64,000 nucleotides of DNA from CAZESS01 sp964414415 (GCA_964414415.1 CAYPWJ010000001.1:140935-204934); one strand, 5' to 3'; positions 17,011 through 27,146 are shown, counted from the stretch's first letter. Program-made: numbers and translations. The notes: generated by a model not told the origin, from the letters alone.

Positions 17011-17311
17011 ATTCATCGGGTTTATGTGCGCTGTAAGCGGATGGGTGGACCTGCGAGAGGAAAAGAAAAAACAAGGGGTAAAACGAACATCTACGCCCGC
17101 TGGAGCAATGGCTTTGATTGCAGGGCTAGTAAGTGTGTTCCTTTCTCGCCTTCCATACGTCAGTCTAATGCTGGGCGCGGCAGCGATACTGATTGCTGTC
17201 AGAGCCGTCCGGCAGAGAGACAACGAATACGGCCCCGTGAGCGGCATATGCGGCGTCATGGGCATAGCCGCCACTCTGTACGTGATGGTTTTGTTTTCTC
17301 CGTTTGCCTGA
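16988..17311 (+). CDS. Small multi-span membrane protein, unknown function
   Basis: A 107-residue protein with about four hydrophobic segments: VAGVVLEFIGFMCAVSGW, AMALIAGLVSVFL, YVSLMLGAAAILIAV and GICGVMGIAATLYVMVL. The first loop is basic. The pattern resembles small DUF4190-like membrane proteins, but no motif fixes a family. It overlaps the upstream 51-residue gene, which argues that the two products act together. Confidence 0.5.
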   Translation: MVAGVVLEFIGFMCAVSGWVDLREEKKKQGVKRTSTPAGAMALIAGLVSVFLSRLPYVSLMLGAAAILIAVRAVRQRDNEYGPVSGICGVMGIAATLYVMVLFSPFA

Positions 17312-17364
17312 AGTTTGCGGATGGGCGAACAAAAGTTATAAAGCGCAGTGTCATGCTCATCTGG

Positions 17365-18363
17365 ATGACAGCCATCGTCCACGACGAGCGTTTCACCCGC
17401 CACGACAATCCGTCTCATCCGGAGCGAGCGGAGCGCCTGCTCTCCGTCATGGGATACATCGAGCAGCTGCCGTTTTACAAGGAACTGGAGCACATCACGC
17501 CTGAGGCGATAGATGAAGAGGCGCTGCTTAGGGTTCACTCTGAGGCGATGGTCGCCCGTATCAAGAGCACGGTCGGCTGGCTCGACCCGGACACGTATCT
17601 CTCGGAGGACTCATACGAGGTCGCGCGGCTGGCGGCCGGTGGCGTGATTTCGGCATGTGATGCCGTGGTCGAGGGAAACGTGGATAACGCCTTTGCCCTG
17701 GTTCGTCCGCCGGGACATCATGCCACATCTACGCGTTCGATGGGCTTCTGCCTGTTCAACAATGCCGCGCTGGCAGCCGACCATCTCACGCGGCAGGAAA
17801 AACGGGTGCTCATCTTCGATCACGACGTCCATCACGGCAACGGCATCGCCGACATCTTCTATGACCGGAGCGATGTGCTCTATGAGTCGATTCACCTCTC
17901 TCCGCATTTTCCCGGCTCCGGTGCGGTCGACGAAATCGGCGTCGGCGCTGGTGAGGGATACACGGTCAATGCGCCGCTGCCCCATCGCGTCGGCGACGAA
18001 GGCGTCCGCGCCGTCATGCGGGAGGTCATGCTGCCGGTGGCGGAGCAGTTCGACCCGGACTTCGTCATCGTCTGCGCGGGCTTCGACTCGCACCACACGG
18101 ACGCGCTCGGCGGCCTGTTTCTCACCATCGATTTTTACGGTGAGCTCCTCCAGCAGCTGATGGACCTGCAGCCCCGGCTTGTCTGCACGTTGGAGGGCGG
18201 GTACAAGCTCGACGTGTTGAAGAAGGGCGTCGCGATCGAGCTTGGTGTGCTGCACGGTACGCCGCTGACCTGTGACGACGAGGCTGAGGACGGCCGTGAC
18301 CCGGACCCGGTCATCGACGACATGCGGCGTGTGCTGCAGCCTTACTGGGATGTCTCGTCCTGA
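17365..18363 (+). CDS. Histone deacetylase/acetoin utilisation family deacetylase
   Basis: A 332-residue zinc-dependent deacetylase of the HDAC/AcuC family. Key segments are NPSHPERAERL, RPPGHHATSTRSMGFCLFNNAA (core RPPGHHA), the metal site FDHDVHHGNGIADIFY near residue 150, and AGFDSHHTDALGG with the third zinc ligand. Archaeal members deacetylate proteins or small amides; substrates are not predictable. The start at 17365 rather than 17353 is chosen because GTTATAAAG at 17335-17343 is centred about 26 bases upstream. The 3' end overlaps the convergent QueF-like gene by 22 bases. Confidence 0.9.
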   Translation: MTAIVHDERFTRHDNPSHPERAERLLSVMGYIEQLPFYKELEHITPEAIDEEALLRVHSEAMVARIKSTVGWLDPDTYLSEDSYEVARLAAGGVISACDAVVEGNVDNAFALVRPPGHHATSTRSMGFCLFNNAALAADHLTRQEKRVLIFDHDVHHGNGIADIFYDRSDVLYESIHLSPHFPGSGAVDEIGVGAGEGYTVNAPLPHRVGDEGVRAVMREVMLPVAEQFDPDFVIVCAGFDSHHTDALGGLFLTIDFYGELLQQLMDLQPRLVCTLEGGYKLDVLKKGVAIELGVLHGTPLTCDDEAEDGRDPDPVIDDMRRVLQPYWDVSS

Positions 18364-18728
18364 GAGCTGCAGCGGACCGTGGTTTTGACGCCGCCGCGGA
18401 CGTTGAACGTGCCGATGACCTCGAGCGAGTGTGGCTGCACCGTTTCCATCAGGTCATGGTAGATAGCGTTGGTCGCCTCCTCATGCGTCATGTACCGGTC
18501 GCGGTAGGAGTTGAGGTAGAGCTTCAGGGACTTCAGCTCCACGATCCAGCGGTCGGGCACATAGGTGATATGGATGGTAGCGAAGTCGGGATAGCCGGAG
18601 CGGGGACACAGGCAGGTGAACTCAGGGAACTCGAGTGACACGGTGTAGTCTTCATCCGGCGAGGGGTTCTCCCAGACCTCGAGCTCCGCCTCGGCGATGG
18701 CTTTTTCTCCGTACTTCTCGCTGCTCAT
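18342..18728 (-). CDS. queF: QueF or QueF-like queuosine/archaeosine protein
   Basis: A 128-residue protein of the unimodular QueF family. Catalytic Cys41 and Asp48 lie in CLCPRSGYPDF, the signature ELKSLKLY covers residues 64-71, and His82-Glu83 follow at the expected distance. In bacteria QueF reduces preQ0 to preQ1 with NADPH; in some archaea the related QueF-L converts preQ0 in tRNA to archaeosine with ammonia. The gene is archaeal, so an archaeosine role is expected, yet the full NADPH-type signature is kept. Start at 18728 fits a TTATATAG box near 18753. Confidence 0.8.
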   Translation of the reverse strand: MSSEKYGEKAIAEAELEVWENPSPDEDYTVSLEFPEFTCLCPRSGYPDFATIHITYVPDRWIVELKSLKLYLNSYRDRYMTHEEATNAIYHDLMETVQPHSLEVIGTFNVRGGVKTTVRCSSQDETSQ

Positions 18729-18802
18729 CGGCTGTGAAAGCAGCATCGCTATATAACCTTCCCGCGTCCATCATTTTTTATAGCGACGTGTGTTGAAGCA
18801 AC

Positions 18803-19360
18803 GTGCATGTCAACCGTCTGATGCTGCCGTTTCTGTTCGTCGGCGTGCTCGCTACAGCGGCTATCTTCACGGCACCGTTTGCCCTGCAGCGCGGCACCGT
18901 AACGGGGTTTGAAGGCCGCGCCTGGCACATCGACCACCGGGAGGCCTGGGAGAAGCTGCCGCTGCTGCCGCGCCTTGTATATTACGGCGGCGACGTGGTC
19001 TGTCATCAACGACATCAGCGTTCATACATGCTGCACGGCAACCAGATGCCGGTCTGTGCACGTGACGTCGGCCTGCTCGTCGGCATGACCGGCGGCTTCG
19101 CCCTCGCCTTGGCTGCAACGCCGGCTGCCACCATTCAGGGCACGTTTCGTGCGATGCTGCCGTTTGTGCAGGGAAAACTCGCGATGGCGGGTGTACTGGC
19201 CGGGCTGCTTATCCCGCTGCCGCTGGACGGCTTCCTCCAGCTGCTGACCGCCTACGAGAGCGTCAATCCGCTGCGCACCACCACGGGGGTGCTCTTCGGC
19301 TTCGGCGTGGCGCTGCTCGCGTCGCTGTTTCTGCTGGCTGACCCAAGGCGTTACCGATAA
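18803..19360 (+). CDS. DUF2085 membrane protein
   Basis: A 185-residue membrane protein with an N-terminal hydrophobic segment and three more in the second half. The motif CHQRHQRSYMLHGNQMPVCARD followed by GLLVGM, cited by its core QMPVCARD, is the DUF2085 signature, whose conserved Cys and His residues suggest a metal or redox site facing the membrane surface. Function unknown. GTG at 18803 is used because a TTTTATAG box near 18780 lies at leaderless distance; ATG at 18821 is an alternative. Confidence 0.65.
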   Translation: MHVNRLMLPFLFVGVLATAAIFTAPFALQRGTVTGFEGRAWHIDHREAWEKLPLLPRLVYYGGDVVCHQRHQRSYMLHGNQMPVCARDVGLLVGMTGGFALALAATPAATIQGTFRAMLPFVQGKLAMAGVLAGLLIPLPLDGFLQLLTAYESVNPLRTTTGVLFGFGVALLASLFLLADPRRYR

Positions 19361-19389
19361 CGATATTAACGGCAAGTCTATTTGTAGAT

Positions 19390-20997
19390 ATGCCCAGCGG
19401 GAAATTTGTTATCACCACCGGCGGTGTTCTGTCCGGTCTCGGCAAAGGCATCACCATGTCGTCGATCGGCTTGCTTTTCAAGATGCAGGGATACGACGTG
19501 ACGGCGATAAAGATCGACCCGTATCTGAACTGCGACGCCGGCACGATGAACCCGTTTCAGCACGGCGAGGTGTTCGTGCTCGACGACGGCAGCGAAGTCG
19601 ACCTCGACCTGGGCAACTATGAGCGCTTCCTGGACGTCAGCCTGTCCAGCGAGAACAACATCACCACGGGCCGGGTCTATCGTCGGGTCATCGAAAAAGA
19701 GCGACGGGGCGACTATCTCGGCAAGACGGTGCAGATCGTCCCGCACGTCACCGATGAAATCAGGGAATGGATCAAGGACGTGGCCCGGGAAAGCGACGTT
19801 GACCTCTGCCTCGTCGAGATCGGCGGCACCGTCGGCGACATCGAGTCCATGCCCTTCCTGGAGGCAGTGCGGCAGCTCCACCAGGAGCGGCCTGACGACG
19901 TCGTCTTCCTGCATACCACGCTTGTACCGGTGCTCAACGTTGTCGGTGAACAAAAAACCAAGCCGACGCAGCATTCCGTCAAGGAGCTCCGGGCCATCGG
20001 TATCGACCCCGACATCATCATCGGCCGGTCGGAGGAGCCACTCGAAGAGAAAACCCGGGAAAAGATATCGCTGTTCTGCGACGTCCCCGTCGAGGGCGTC
20101 ATCTCGGCGCCGGACGCTGAATGCATCTACAAGGTGCCGCTCATGCTTGACGACCAGGAACTCACCGACTTTCTGCTGCAGCGCTTCGATATGAAGCGAC
20201 GCGACGGTCTTGACCGGTGGAAGCGCTTCGTGGAGCGGGTGACGCATGCCGACCACGAGGTCACCATCGGCATCGTCGGCAAGTACACGTCGTTGAGTGA
20301 CTCCTACATCAGCATAGAGGAGGCCTTCAGCCATGCGGGGGCGCCGCTCGACACCGAGGTGTGCATCGAATGGATCGACGCTGAGGAACTCCAGGATGGC
20401 GAGGTGTCGCTCGACCACCTGCACGGCATCCTCGTCCCCGGTGGATTCGGGATGCGCGGTGCAGACGGCAAAATCGAGTCTATCCGTTATGCACGGGAGA
20501 ACGACATTCCGTATCTGGGCATCTGCTTCGGCTTCCAGCTGGCAGTCGTCGAATACGGCCGGCATGTCCTCGGCCTGGACTGCAACAGCATCGAGATCGA
20601 CCCTGACACGGAGCATCCAATCATCACTATCCTGCCGGAGCAGCACGATGTCGAAAACATGGGCGGAACGATGCGGCTCGGGGCCCAGCCAATCGAGATA
20701 ACGGAAGACACGCTTGCTCATCGCCTGTACGGCTCGACCGAGATAACGGAGCGTCATCGCCACCGCTACGAGGTCAACCCCGACGACATCGAGGACCTCG
20801 AGGCTGCAGGCCTACGCTTTTCAGGTGTCTCGCCCAGCCGACGGCGGATGGAGATCGCTGAGCTGCCCGACCACCGCTTTTTTATCGCCTCTCAGTTCCA
20901 TCCCGAGTTCACCTCCCGCCCGCTTGCTCCTTCTCCGTTGTTTTATGGCTTCGTGCAGGCGGCCCTGGCGTACAAGCAGGCTGACGAAGATGCATAA
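19390..20997 (+). CDS. pyrG: CTP synthase
   Basis: A 535-residue CTP synthase. The synthetase half starts KFVITTGGVLSGLGKGI and has KIDPYLNCDAGTM; the C-terminal glutaminase half has the oxyanion loop LVPGGFGMRG, the nucleophile LGICFGFQLAVVEY and the terminal QFHPEFTSRP. It converts UTP to CTP with ATP and glutamine. Length is typical. The last bases overlap the start of the next gene. Confidence 0.97.
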   Translation: MPSGKFVITTGGVLSGLGKGITMSSIGLLFKMQGYDVTAIKIDPYLNCDAGTMNPFQHGEVFVLDDGSEVDLDLGNYERFLDVSLSSENNITTGRVYRRVIEKERRGDYLGKTVQIVPHVTDEIREWIKDVARESDVDLCLVEIGGTVGDIESMPFLEAVRQLHQERPDDVVFLHTTLVPVLNVVGEQKTKPTQHSVKELRAIGIDPDIIIGRSEEPLEEKTREKISLFCDVPVEGVISAPDAECIYKVPLMLDDQELTDFLLQRFDMKRRDGLDRWKRFVERVTHADHEVTIGIVGKYTSLSDSYISIEEAFSHAGAPLDTEVCIEWIDAEELQDGEVSLDHLHGILVPGGFGMRGADGKIESIRYARENDIPYLGICFGFQLAVVEYGRHVLGLDCNSIEIDPDTEHPIITILPEQHDVENMGGTMRLGAQPIEITEDTLAHRLYGSTEITERHRHRYEVNPDDIEDLEAAGLRFSGVSPSRRRMEIAELPDHRFFIASQFHPEFTSRPLAPSPLFYGFVQAALAYKQADEDA

Positions 20998-21802
20998 CGA
21001 CGCGGTGGAGAGCGGCCCGGGGCAGGATGATTTGTATTCCGTCTACTGCGACCTGTATGGGACTGTGCGGGACTGGCTCGCCGACGGCGCAGCTCTGCAT
21101 CTCGACGACCTAATGGCGAGCATCACCGCCATGGAGCGGCTGGACGACCTGCTGGACATGGAGCTCATCGAGCGACATGGACCGCTCGTTGCGGCGGAGC
21201 CAACCGTCCGGTCCGTCATCGACAGGGCACGAGACACGCTCCAGAAGCGCCTTACACGGCGGCACCTGAACGAGGCAACGCTCCGCCGTCTTGGGGGTGA
21301 CCTCCGCGGGGCGATGACCGACATGCAGAAAGCCGTTGGCGGGCTTGAATCCCGCGCATCAGACATCGACGACCTCAAGCATCGCATCGCCGTGCGGAAG
21401 CAGATACACGCCGTTACGGACCTCCAAAAACGCATTCGGCGGTTCGCCGACACGCTGTCCATGCTCCATGACCTCCGCTGGGAGAGCACGTTCTCAACCA
21501 CCCGCGTCGAGATAACGCCGAAGCAAGACGTGGTCTACCGGCCGATACAGAGCGCCATCCTCCAGCTGGCGATACCGGAGGCAGCGTCGGTGGAATCCCG
21601 GGTGGAGAACGAGAGCATCGTTGCCGTCATCGAGGGAACGATGCAGCTGTCGGTGGCCGGTCATCCCGGCGTTCCCGACACCGAGCTTTCGAAAGTCGTC
21701 GTTGACAAGATGGAGGGCTTGACCATCCTGGGGCGTGAGGGAGAGATACACATCACGAAAAATGGAACGACGCCGGACGTGCAGGTACGGAACGTGGGGT
21801 AG
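20990..21802 (+). CDS. Helical protein of unknown function
   Basis: A 270-residue, mostly helical and charged protein. The central part, about residues 60-165, has long amphipathic helices with a coiled-coil look (for example SRASDIDDLKHRIAVRKQ), and the C-terminal 90 residues look mixed beta (ESIVAVIEGTMQLSVAG). No recognised family. ATG at 20990 overlaps the pyrG stop, indicating co-translation with CTP synthase. The two-part build suggests an oligomerising protein, but nothing in the sequence gives a function. Confidence 0.55.
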   Translation: MHNDAVESGPGQDDLYSVYCDLYGTVRDWLADGAALHLDDLMASITAMERLDDLLDMELIERHGPLVAAEPTVRSVIDRARDTLQKRLTRRHLNEATLRRLGGDLRGAMTDMQKAVGGLESRASDIDDLKHRIAVRKQIHAVTDLQKRIRRFADTLSMLHDLRWESTFSTTRVEITPKQDVVYRPIQSAILQLAIPEAASVESRVENESIVAVIEGTMQLSVAGHPGVPDTELSKVVVDKMEGLTILGREGEIHITKNGTTPDVQVRNVG

Positions 21803-21809
21803 CCGCGTC

Positions 21810-21908
21810 TCACGAGGCGAATATGACGGTGAACGTGGAGAGCACCATGAAGAGCATCACCAGCACGGCGACGACCTTCCACAGGAGTTTCTTGTATTTC
21901 TCCTTCAC
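21810..21908 (-). CDS. Small basic single-span membrane protein, 32 aa
   Basis: A GTG-started frame directly downstream of valS: the start lies two bases after the valS stop. The product has a basic N-terminus, MKEKYKKLLWK, and one hydrophobic segment VVAVLVMLFMVLSTFTVIFA, as expected for a membrane peptide with its N-terminus inside. GAGGGA within the end of valS may act as ribosome binding site. No family recognised. The even charge-hydrophobic design and the tight spacing support translation, but the short length keeps confidence low. Confidence 0.45.
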   Translation of the reverse strand: MKEKYKKLLWKVVAVLVMLFMVLSTFTVIFAS

Positions 21909-21909
21909 G

Positions 21910-24624
21910 CTATCCCTCGATGGAAATAACGATGTCGTCCATGCTTATTAAATCTGCTGTTTTGCCCTGTATCTGATGCTCCATCTCAAACGAGACGTAA
22001 TCCCCCGGAACGGTCATCATTTCACCTGCCTCTGGCACATCCGGCAGCGTGATGCCACCTTGTTCGTTCCACTCCCGGTAGAGCTCATCAAGGTCACGTT
22101 CCTGCAGCTTTTCCACGATACGGTCGGTTGCATCGCCAAACGCCGGCCCAATCTCTGCATAGTCAGGGGTGACCGCGACGGGGACCTCCTCGATCTCCGG
22201 CATCCCTGCCACGATGGAGAGCTCGGCAACGTTCAACGTCTGCCGGATAATGTCGGCGCTCCCCTGCATCTTTTCAGCTGCATCTCGGCTGCCGCCGTAG
22301 AGGGTTACAGTCCGGTCGAGCGGCGCGTTCAGCGCGATGCCTCGGCTGCTCTTCCAGTCACGCAGCCGCGAGATGACGTCCTTGACCAGCTCGCCGCGCC
22401 GCTCAGCAGCCTCGTCCCGCAGGACGGGCTCCGGCCAGCTGGACACGTGGATGCTCTCAGCGTTTTCGATGCACTTGAAATGCCGATGATATATCTCCTC
22501 GGTGATGTGTGGCAGGAACGGCGCCAGCAGCTTCGTGACCCCCAGCGCGACTTCGGAGAGGACATGCAGTGCATCGCCATCGTTTTCGTCGTAGATGCGG
22601 TGCTTCACCATCTCGATGTAGTGGTCGGCGAACTCATGCCAGAGGAACTGCTCCGCCGTCCGGATTGCATCGGCATGGTCGAACTCCTCCATGTAGGCGG
22701 TGCATTCCTCGACGATGCGGCTGTACCGGGAGAGCATCCACCGGTCGACGTCGCTGAGCGACGACGGGTCACGTTCAACCAGCTCATCTCCCTCCATGGC
22801 TTCAAGCGCGCTGCCGACGAACCGGGTGACGCTCCACAGCTTCTTCATCAGCCGCTTGCCCCGCACGAGGTCCTTCGGCCGGAAGGGATGATCCTCGCCG
22901 AGGGTGCATTTCGCCGCATAGTAACGCAGCGGGTCGGCGCCGTCCTCCTCCAGAATCTCAAGGGGGTCGATGACGTTGCCGAGGCTGGTGTGCATCGGTC
23001 GTCCGTCCGGCGACAGGATGAATCCACCCATCATTATCTCGTCGAACGGCCGCTCGTCGGTTATCAGCAGACAGCGCAGCAGCGTGTAGAACGCCCAGGT
23101 GCGGATGATGTCGTGTGCCTGCGGCCGCAGCGACATCGGATACATCGTGCCGTGCAGCTCGTCGTCCCGCATCCAGAACGTGTTGTACAGCGGACTGATG
23201 GACGAATCCATCCAGGTGTCGAAGACATCCTCGCAGCCATGCAGCGCTCCGCCACACTTGGGACATGTATCGACGGGCGGATCGTCGATGGTCGGGTCGA
23301 CGTAGCACTGCTCCCTCGTCGCGACGACGACTTCGCCGCAGTCCTCGCACTCCCAGAGTGGGATAGGCGTCGCAAAATAACGCTGCCGGGAGATGACCCA
23401 GTCCCACTGCAGCGACTCAACCCAGTCCTCCAGGCGTCGCTTCATGTGCTCCGGGTACCAGTCCATCTCGTCGGCAGCCTGCAGCACCTCCTCCTTGAAG
23501 GGCAACAGCTTGAGGAACCACTGCTCGGCCTGGGTGAACTCCACCGGGGTCTTGCAGCGCCAGCAGACGCCCACCCGCTGCTGGGTTGTCTCCTGCTCGA
23601 GGAGCATGTCGCTGTCGCGCAGTTCGTCGATGACCACCTGCCTGGCTTCCTCGACCGGCATGCCTTCATATGGACCGGCGAGTTCGTTCATCCGTCCTTC
23701 TTCGTCGATGCAGATGTCCATCGGCAGGTCATATTTGAACGCCATCTCGAGGTCGTCCTTGTCACCGATGGTACATATCATGAGGAGGCCACTGCCGAAG
23801 GTCGGGTCGACGCTTTCTTCCTCGACGATCGGCACCGATTTGTCGTACAGCGGCACCTCGACATGCTGGTCGACGAGCCAGGGCGCCCGCTCGTCGTCGG
23901 GATGCACGGCAACGAGATGACAGGTAGAAAACATCTCCGGGCGCGTCGTCGCGATCTCGAGGTACTGGCCGCACTCGTCGCGACCGATCCCCCGGTATTT
24001 CTCTATCTGCTCGGGCTGCTCCTCCGCAAAATAGAACTTGACGGTGTTGAGCGTGGTCTCCCGCTCCGCGCGTTCTATCTCTGCGTCGGCCATCGCCGTC
24101 ATACAGCGGGGGCACCAGTTGACGGGGAATTCACCCTGGTAGATGTGTCCCTTCTCGTACAGCTCGAGAAACGATAGCTGGGTGATACGGCGATAGTATT
24201 CCGCGTCGGTCTGATAATACACGCTGGGATCCATCGACTCGCCGAGCTTGATGAACTGTCGCTTCATGTCCTCGATGTTTTCCTCGGCGAACTCGCGGCA
24301 CAGCTCGATGAATTCATGCCGGTCGATGTCCTTCCGGGTGATACCCAGCCGTTTTTCGACCCGTTCCTCTATCGGGATGCCGTTGACGTCGAAACACAGC
24401 GGGAAGAAGACGTTGTAGCCCCGCATGCGCTTGTACCTCGCCACGAAATCGATGTGGGTGTAATGGACCGCGTGCCCGATGTGCAGGGCGCCTGATGCAT
24501 ACCGCGGCGGGTTGTCGATGGAGTAGACGGTGTCGTCGTCGGGGTCAAACCGGTAGAGCTCCATGTCCTGCCATCGCTGCTGCCATTTCTCCTCCCAGGC
24601 CATCGGGTCGTAGTCGCTGCTCAT
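21910..24624 (-). CDS. valS: Valyl-tRNA synthetase
   Basis: A 904-residue class Ia synthetase. The HIGH motif is ALHIGHAV (residues 47-54); the editing domain lies between; a zinc knuckle NWCPRCMTAM is present, with another CEDCGEV and CPKCGGAL pair; and the anticodon-binding domain follows WMLSRYSRIVEE. The KMSKS position near residue 544 reads PMHTSLGNVIDP, which lacks both lysines of the usual motif. The N-terminal IDNPPRYASG and CFDVNGIPIEERVEK differ from the common DTPPPYPTG form and recall what I remember of Thermoplasma-type ValS. The start at 24624 fits an ACTTATAAG box near 24651. Confidence 0.88.
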   Translation of the reverse strand: MSSDYDPMAWEEKWQQRWQDMELYRFDPDDDTVYSIDNPPRYASGALHIGHAVHYTHIDFVARYKRMRGYNVFFPLCFDVNGIPIEERVEKRLGITRKDIDRHEFIELCREFAEENIEDMKRQFIKLGESMDPSVYYQTDAEYYRRITQLSFLELYEKGHIYQGEFPVNWCPRCMTAMADAEIERAERETTLNTVKFYFAEEQPEQIEKYRGIGRDECGQYLEIATTRPEMFSTCHLVAVHPDDERAPWLVDQHVEVPLYDKSVPIVEEESVDPTFGSGLLMICTIGDKDDLEMAFKYDLPMDICIDEEGRMNELAGPYEGMPVEEARQVVIDELRDSDMLLEQETTQQRVGVCWRCKTPVEFTQAEQWFLKLLPFKEEVLQAADEMDWYPEHMKRRLEDWVESLQWDWVISRQRYFATPIPLWECEDCGEVVVATREQCYVDPTIDDPPVDTCPKCGGALHGCEDVFDTWMDSSISPLYNTFWMRDDELHGTMYPMSLRPQAHDIIRTWAFYTLLRCLLITDERPFDEIMMGGFILSPDGRPMHTSLGNVIDPLEILEEDGADPLRYYAAKCTLGEDHPFRPKDLVRGKRLMKKLWSVTRFVGSALEAMEGDELVERDPSSLSDVDRWMLSRYSRIVEECTAYMEEFDHADAIRTAEQFLWHEFADHYIEMVKHRIYDENDGDALHVLSEVALGVTKLLAPFLPHITEEIYHRHFKCIENAESIHVSSWPEPVLRDEAAERRGELVKDVISRLRDWKSSRGIALNAPLDRTVTLYGGSRDAAEKMQGSADIIRQTLNVAELSIVAGMPEIEEVPVAVTPDYAEIGPAFGDATDRIVEKLQERDLDELYREWNEQGGITLPDVPEAGEMMTVPGDYVSFEMEHQIQGKTADLISMDDIVISIEG

Positions 24625-24690
24625 CCTACCACCGGAAAGAAACAATCCTTATAAGTTTGTTGCCCGCTGGCGCCAGAGATATTGCTCCAA

Positions 24691-25179
24691 TCACGACGTC
24701 AGCGCTTCGTTGCGCTGCCAGAGCTCGTCGCCGATGTAGTGCAGGTTTTCGACGGCTTTGCCGCTGTCCCGTTCGACCATCTCCGCTCCGTTCACCAGTG
24801 CGCGGCCGACGGCGATCCCGGTGCCCTCGGGGTTGCGCACCCAGACGAGGTCGCCCTTCTCGATGTCCTGGTCGACGTCGGTGATGCCCGGTGCCATAAC
24901 GTCGGCGCCGTTGAGCACGAATTTTATGGCGCCGCGGTCGACCGCGACGTACCGTCTGGTGGGCTCGTGGCGGTGGATGCCGGGCAGCGTTAGCATGGGC
25001 TCGCCGTCGAGGTAAAAGACGTCGAGGCTGCCGTCGATGATGAACATCGGTTCACCGTCGATCTCTCCCTCCTCCACGATGCTGTCGACCGTGACGTCGC
25101 AGCCCAGCATTGCCTTTATGTGCCTGAGCACTTCTGCTGCTTTTCGCTGCCTGACGGGGTGACGGTTCCTGATGTCCAT
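24691..25179 (-). CDS. PUA domain RNA-binding protein (DUF1947/COG2016)
   Basis: A 162-residue protein. The N-terminal half has the DUF1947-like strand pattern FIIDGSLDVFYLDGEPMLTL, cited by DVFYLDGEPML, and the C-terminal half is a PUA domain with RYVAVDRGAIKFVLNGADVM and KGDLVWVRNPEGTGIAVGRALV. It is the archaeal counterpart of eukaryotic MCT-1/Tma20, which act in translation, but its exact archaeal role is not established. TTTTAAG near 25203 lies about 24 bases before the ATG. Confidence 0.82.
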   Translation of the reverse strand: MDIRNRHPVRQRKAAEVLRHIKAMLGCDVTVDSIVEEGEIDGEPMFIIDGSLDVFYLDGEPMLTLPGIHRHEPTRRYVAVDRGAIKFVLNGADVMAPGITDVDQDIEKGDLVWVRNPEGTGIAVGRALVNGAEMVERDSGKAVENLHYIGDELWQRNEALTS

Positions 25180-25253
25180 GGGTGGACATGCCGCGGGCGC
25201 TTAAAACCGTTGTTGTTCCGCTGCAGCGAAAAACCTGGCGTGTGCAGCTTCCT

Positions 25254-25624
25254 TTACTCCTGGCGTTTCCGGTAGTCCTCGATTGCCCTGTGCAGCCCGT
25301 CGGCAGCCAGGTTGGAGCAGTGCATCTTGACCTTGGGGAGTCCCTCCAGCGCGTCGGCGACGTCTTCGTTGCTCACCTGCATCGCCTCGTCGAGTGTCAT
25401 GCCCTTCGCCAGCTCTGTTATCATGCTGCTGGTGGCGATGGCGGCGGCGCAGCCAAATGTCTTGAACTTGATGTCCTTCAGTCGGTTGTCTTCCACCTTT
25501 ATGTGGATGGTCATGACGTCGCCACAGATCGGGTTGCCGACCTTGCCGACGCCGTCGGGATCCTCGAGTTCCCCCATATTGCGTGGATTGCGGAAGTGTT
25601 CCATGACTTTGTCGCTGTACATGC

Positions 25625-25628
<4 letters not shown>
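25254..25628 (-). CDS. iscU: Fe-S cluster assembly scaffold IscU/NifU-like
   Basis: A 124-residue IscU-type scaffold. The three cluster cysteines are in NPICGDVM, KTFGCAAAIATSS and KMHCSNLAADGL, and the conserved Asp follows the first Cys by one glycine. It receives sulfur from the cysteine desulfurase encoded upstream and passes [2Fe-2S] or [4Fe-4S] clusters to client proteins. Its ATG overlaps the stop of iscS in ATGA. Together with nadA it formed a nadA-iscS-iscU operon before the insertion. Confidence 0.94.
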
Positions 25629-26782
<1,154 letters not shown>

Positions 26783-26783
26783 C

Positions 26784-26918
26784 TCAATCGCCTCGTCCCA
26801 CATCCATCATCCGCTGCAGAGGTTGGCGTGCCTCCTTCACGAGCCGCTTGGACAGGGAAACCGTTGGGATTAACGTCTCCATACTTTTTAAAACTTTTTC
26901 CAGCGTTATCTTTTTCAT
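26784..26918 (-). pseudogene. nadA: nadA 3' fragment separated by insertion
   Basis: Forty-four codons starting at an ATG read MKKITLEKVLKSMETLI and end QPLQRMMDVGRGD. This is the C-terminal segment of quinolinate synthase, where homologues read CPxMKxxTLEKV followed by a helix ending near RM. The upstream part of the gene, ending CPNM, lies on the far side of the insertion sequence. Joining the two at the duplicated CATGT gives a continuous 300-codon gene. The fragment alone is unlikely to be functional. Confidence 0.88.
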
Positions 26919-26920
26919 GT
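26916..26920. repeat. Target-site duplication, copy 1
   Basis: CATGT directly outside the left end of the insertion sequence; the identical five bases lie at 28457-28461 outside the right end. In the uninterrupted nadA they would be a single copy covering the end of the AAC codon and the ATG codon of the CPNM motif. Confidence 0.8.
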
Positions 26921-26938
26921 GGTGGTTACAGATTTGCC
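26921..26938 (+). repeat. Left terminal inverted repeat of the IS
   Basis: GGTGGTTACAGATTTGCC. It pairs with the right end with four mismatches in 18, and begins immediately after the CATGT target duplication. Confidence 0.85.
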
Positions 26939-27146
26939 GGTTTGTGGTCTGTATTTTCCATTGTGCAGCAGGCAAGATACAAAAGGGAGGGCGGCAAGGC
27001 TGCTGCTTTTTGGGCTGCTGGCGTCAGACAGTGCCGTCACATGTCAGCTGTGGGTAAAAATTGGGTGCCTACGCCGGGTATGGTGCTACCCCGGGCTGGA
27101 TGATTGGGCGTGGATGCTTTTCCATTTTTGCTGTGACACGCTCTAT

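Noticed and set aside
21976..24177. Open frame of 733 codons on the plus strand opposite valS
   Set aside because: It is a high-GC antisense shadow; valS on the other strand has all expected motifs and the antisense product resembles nothing.
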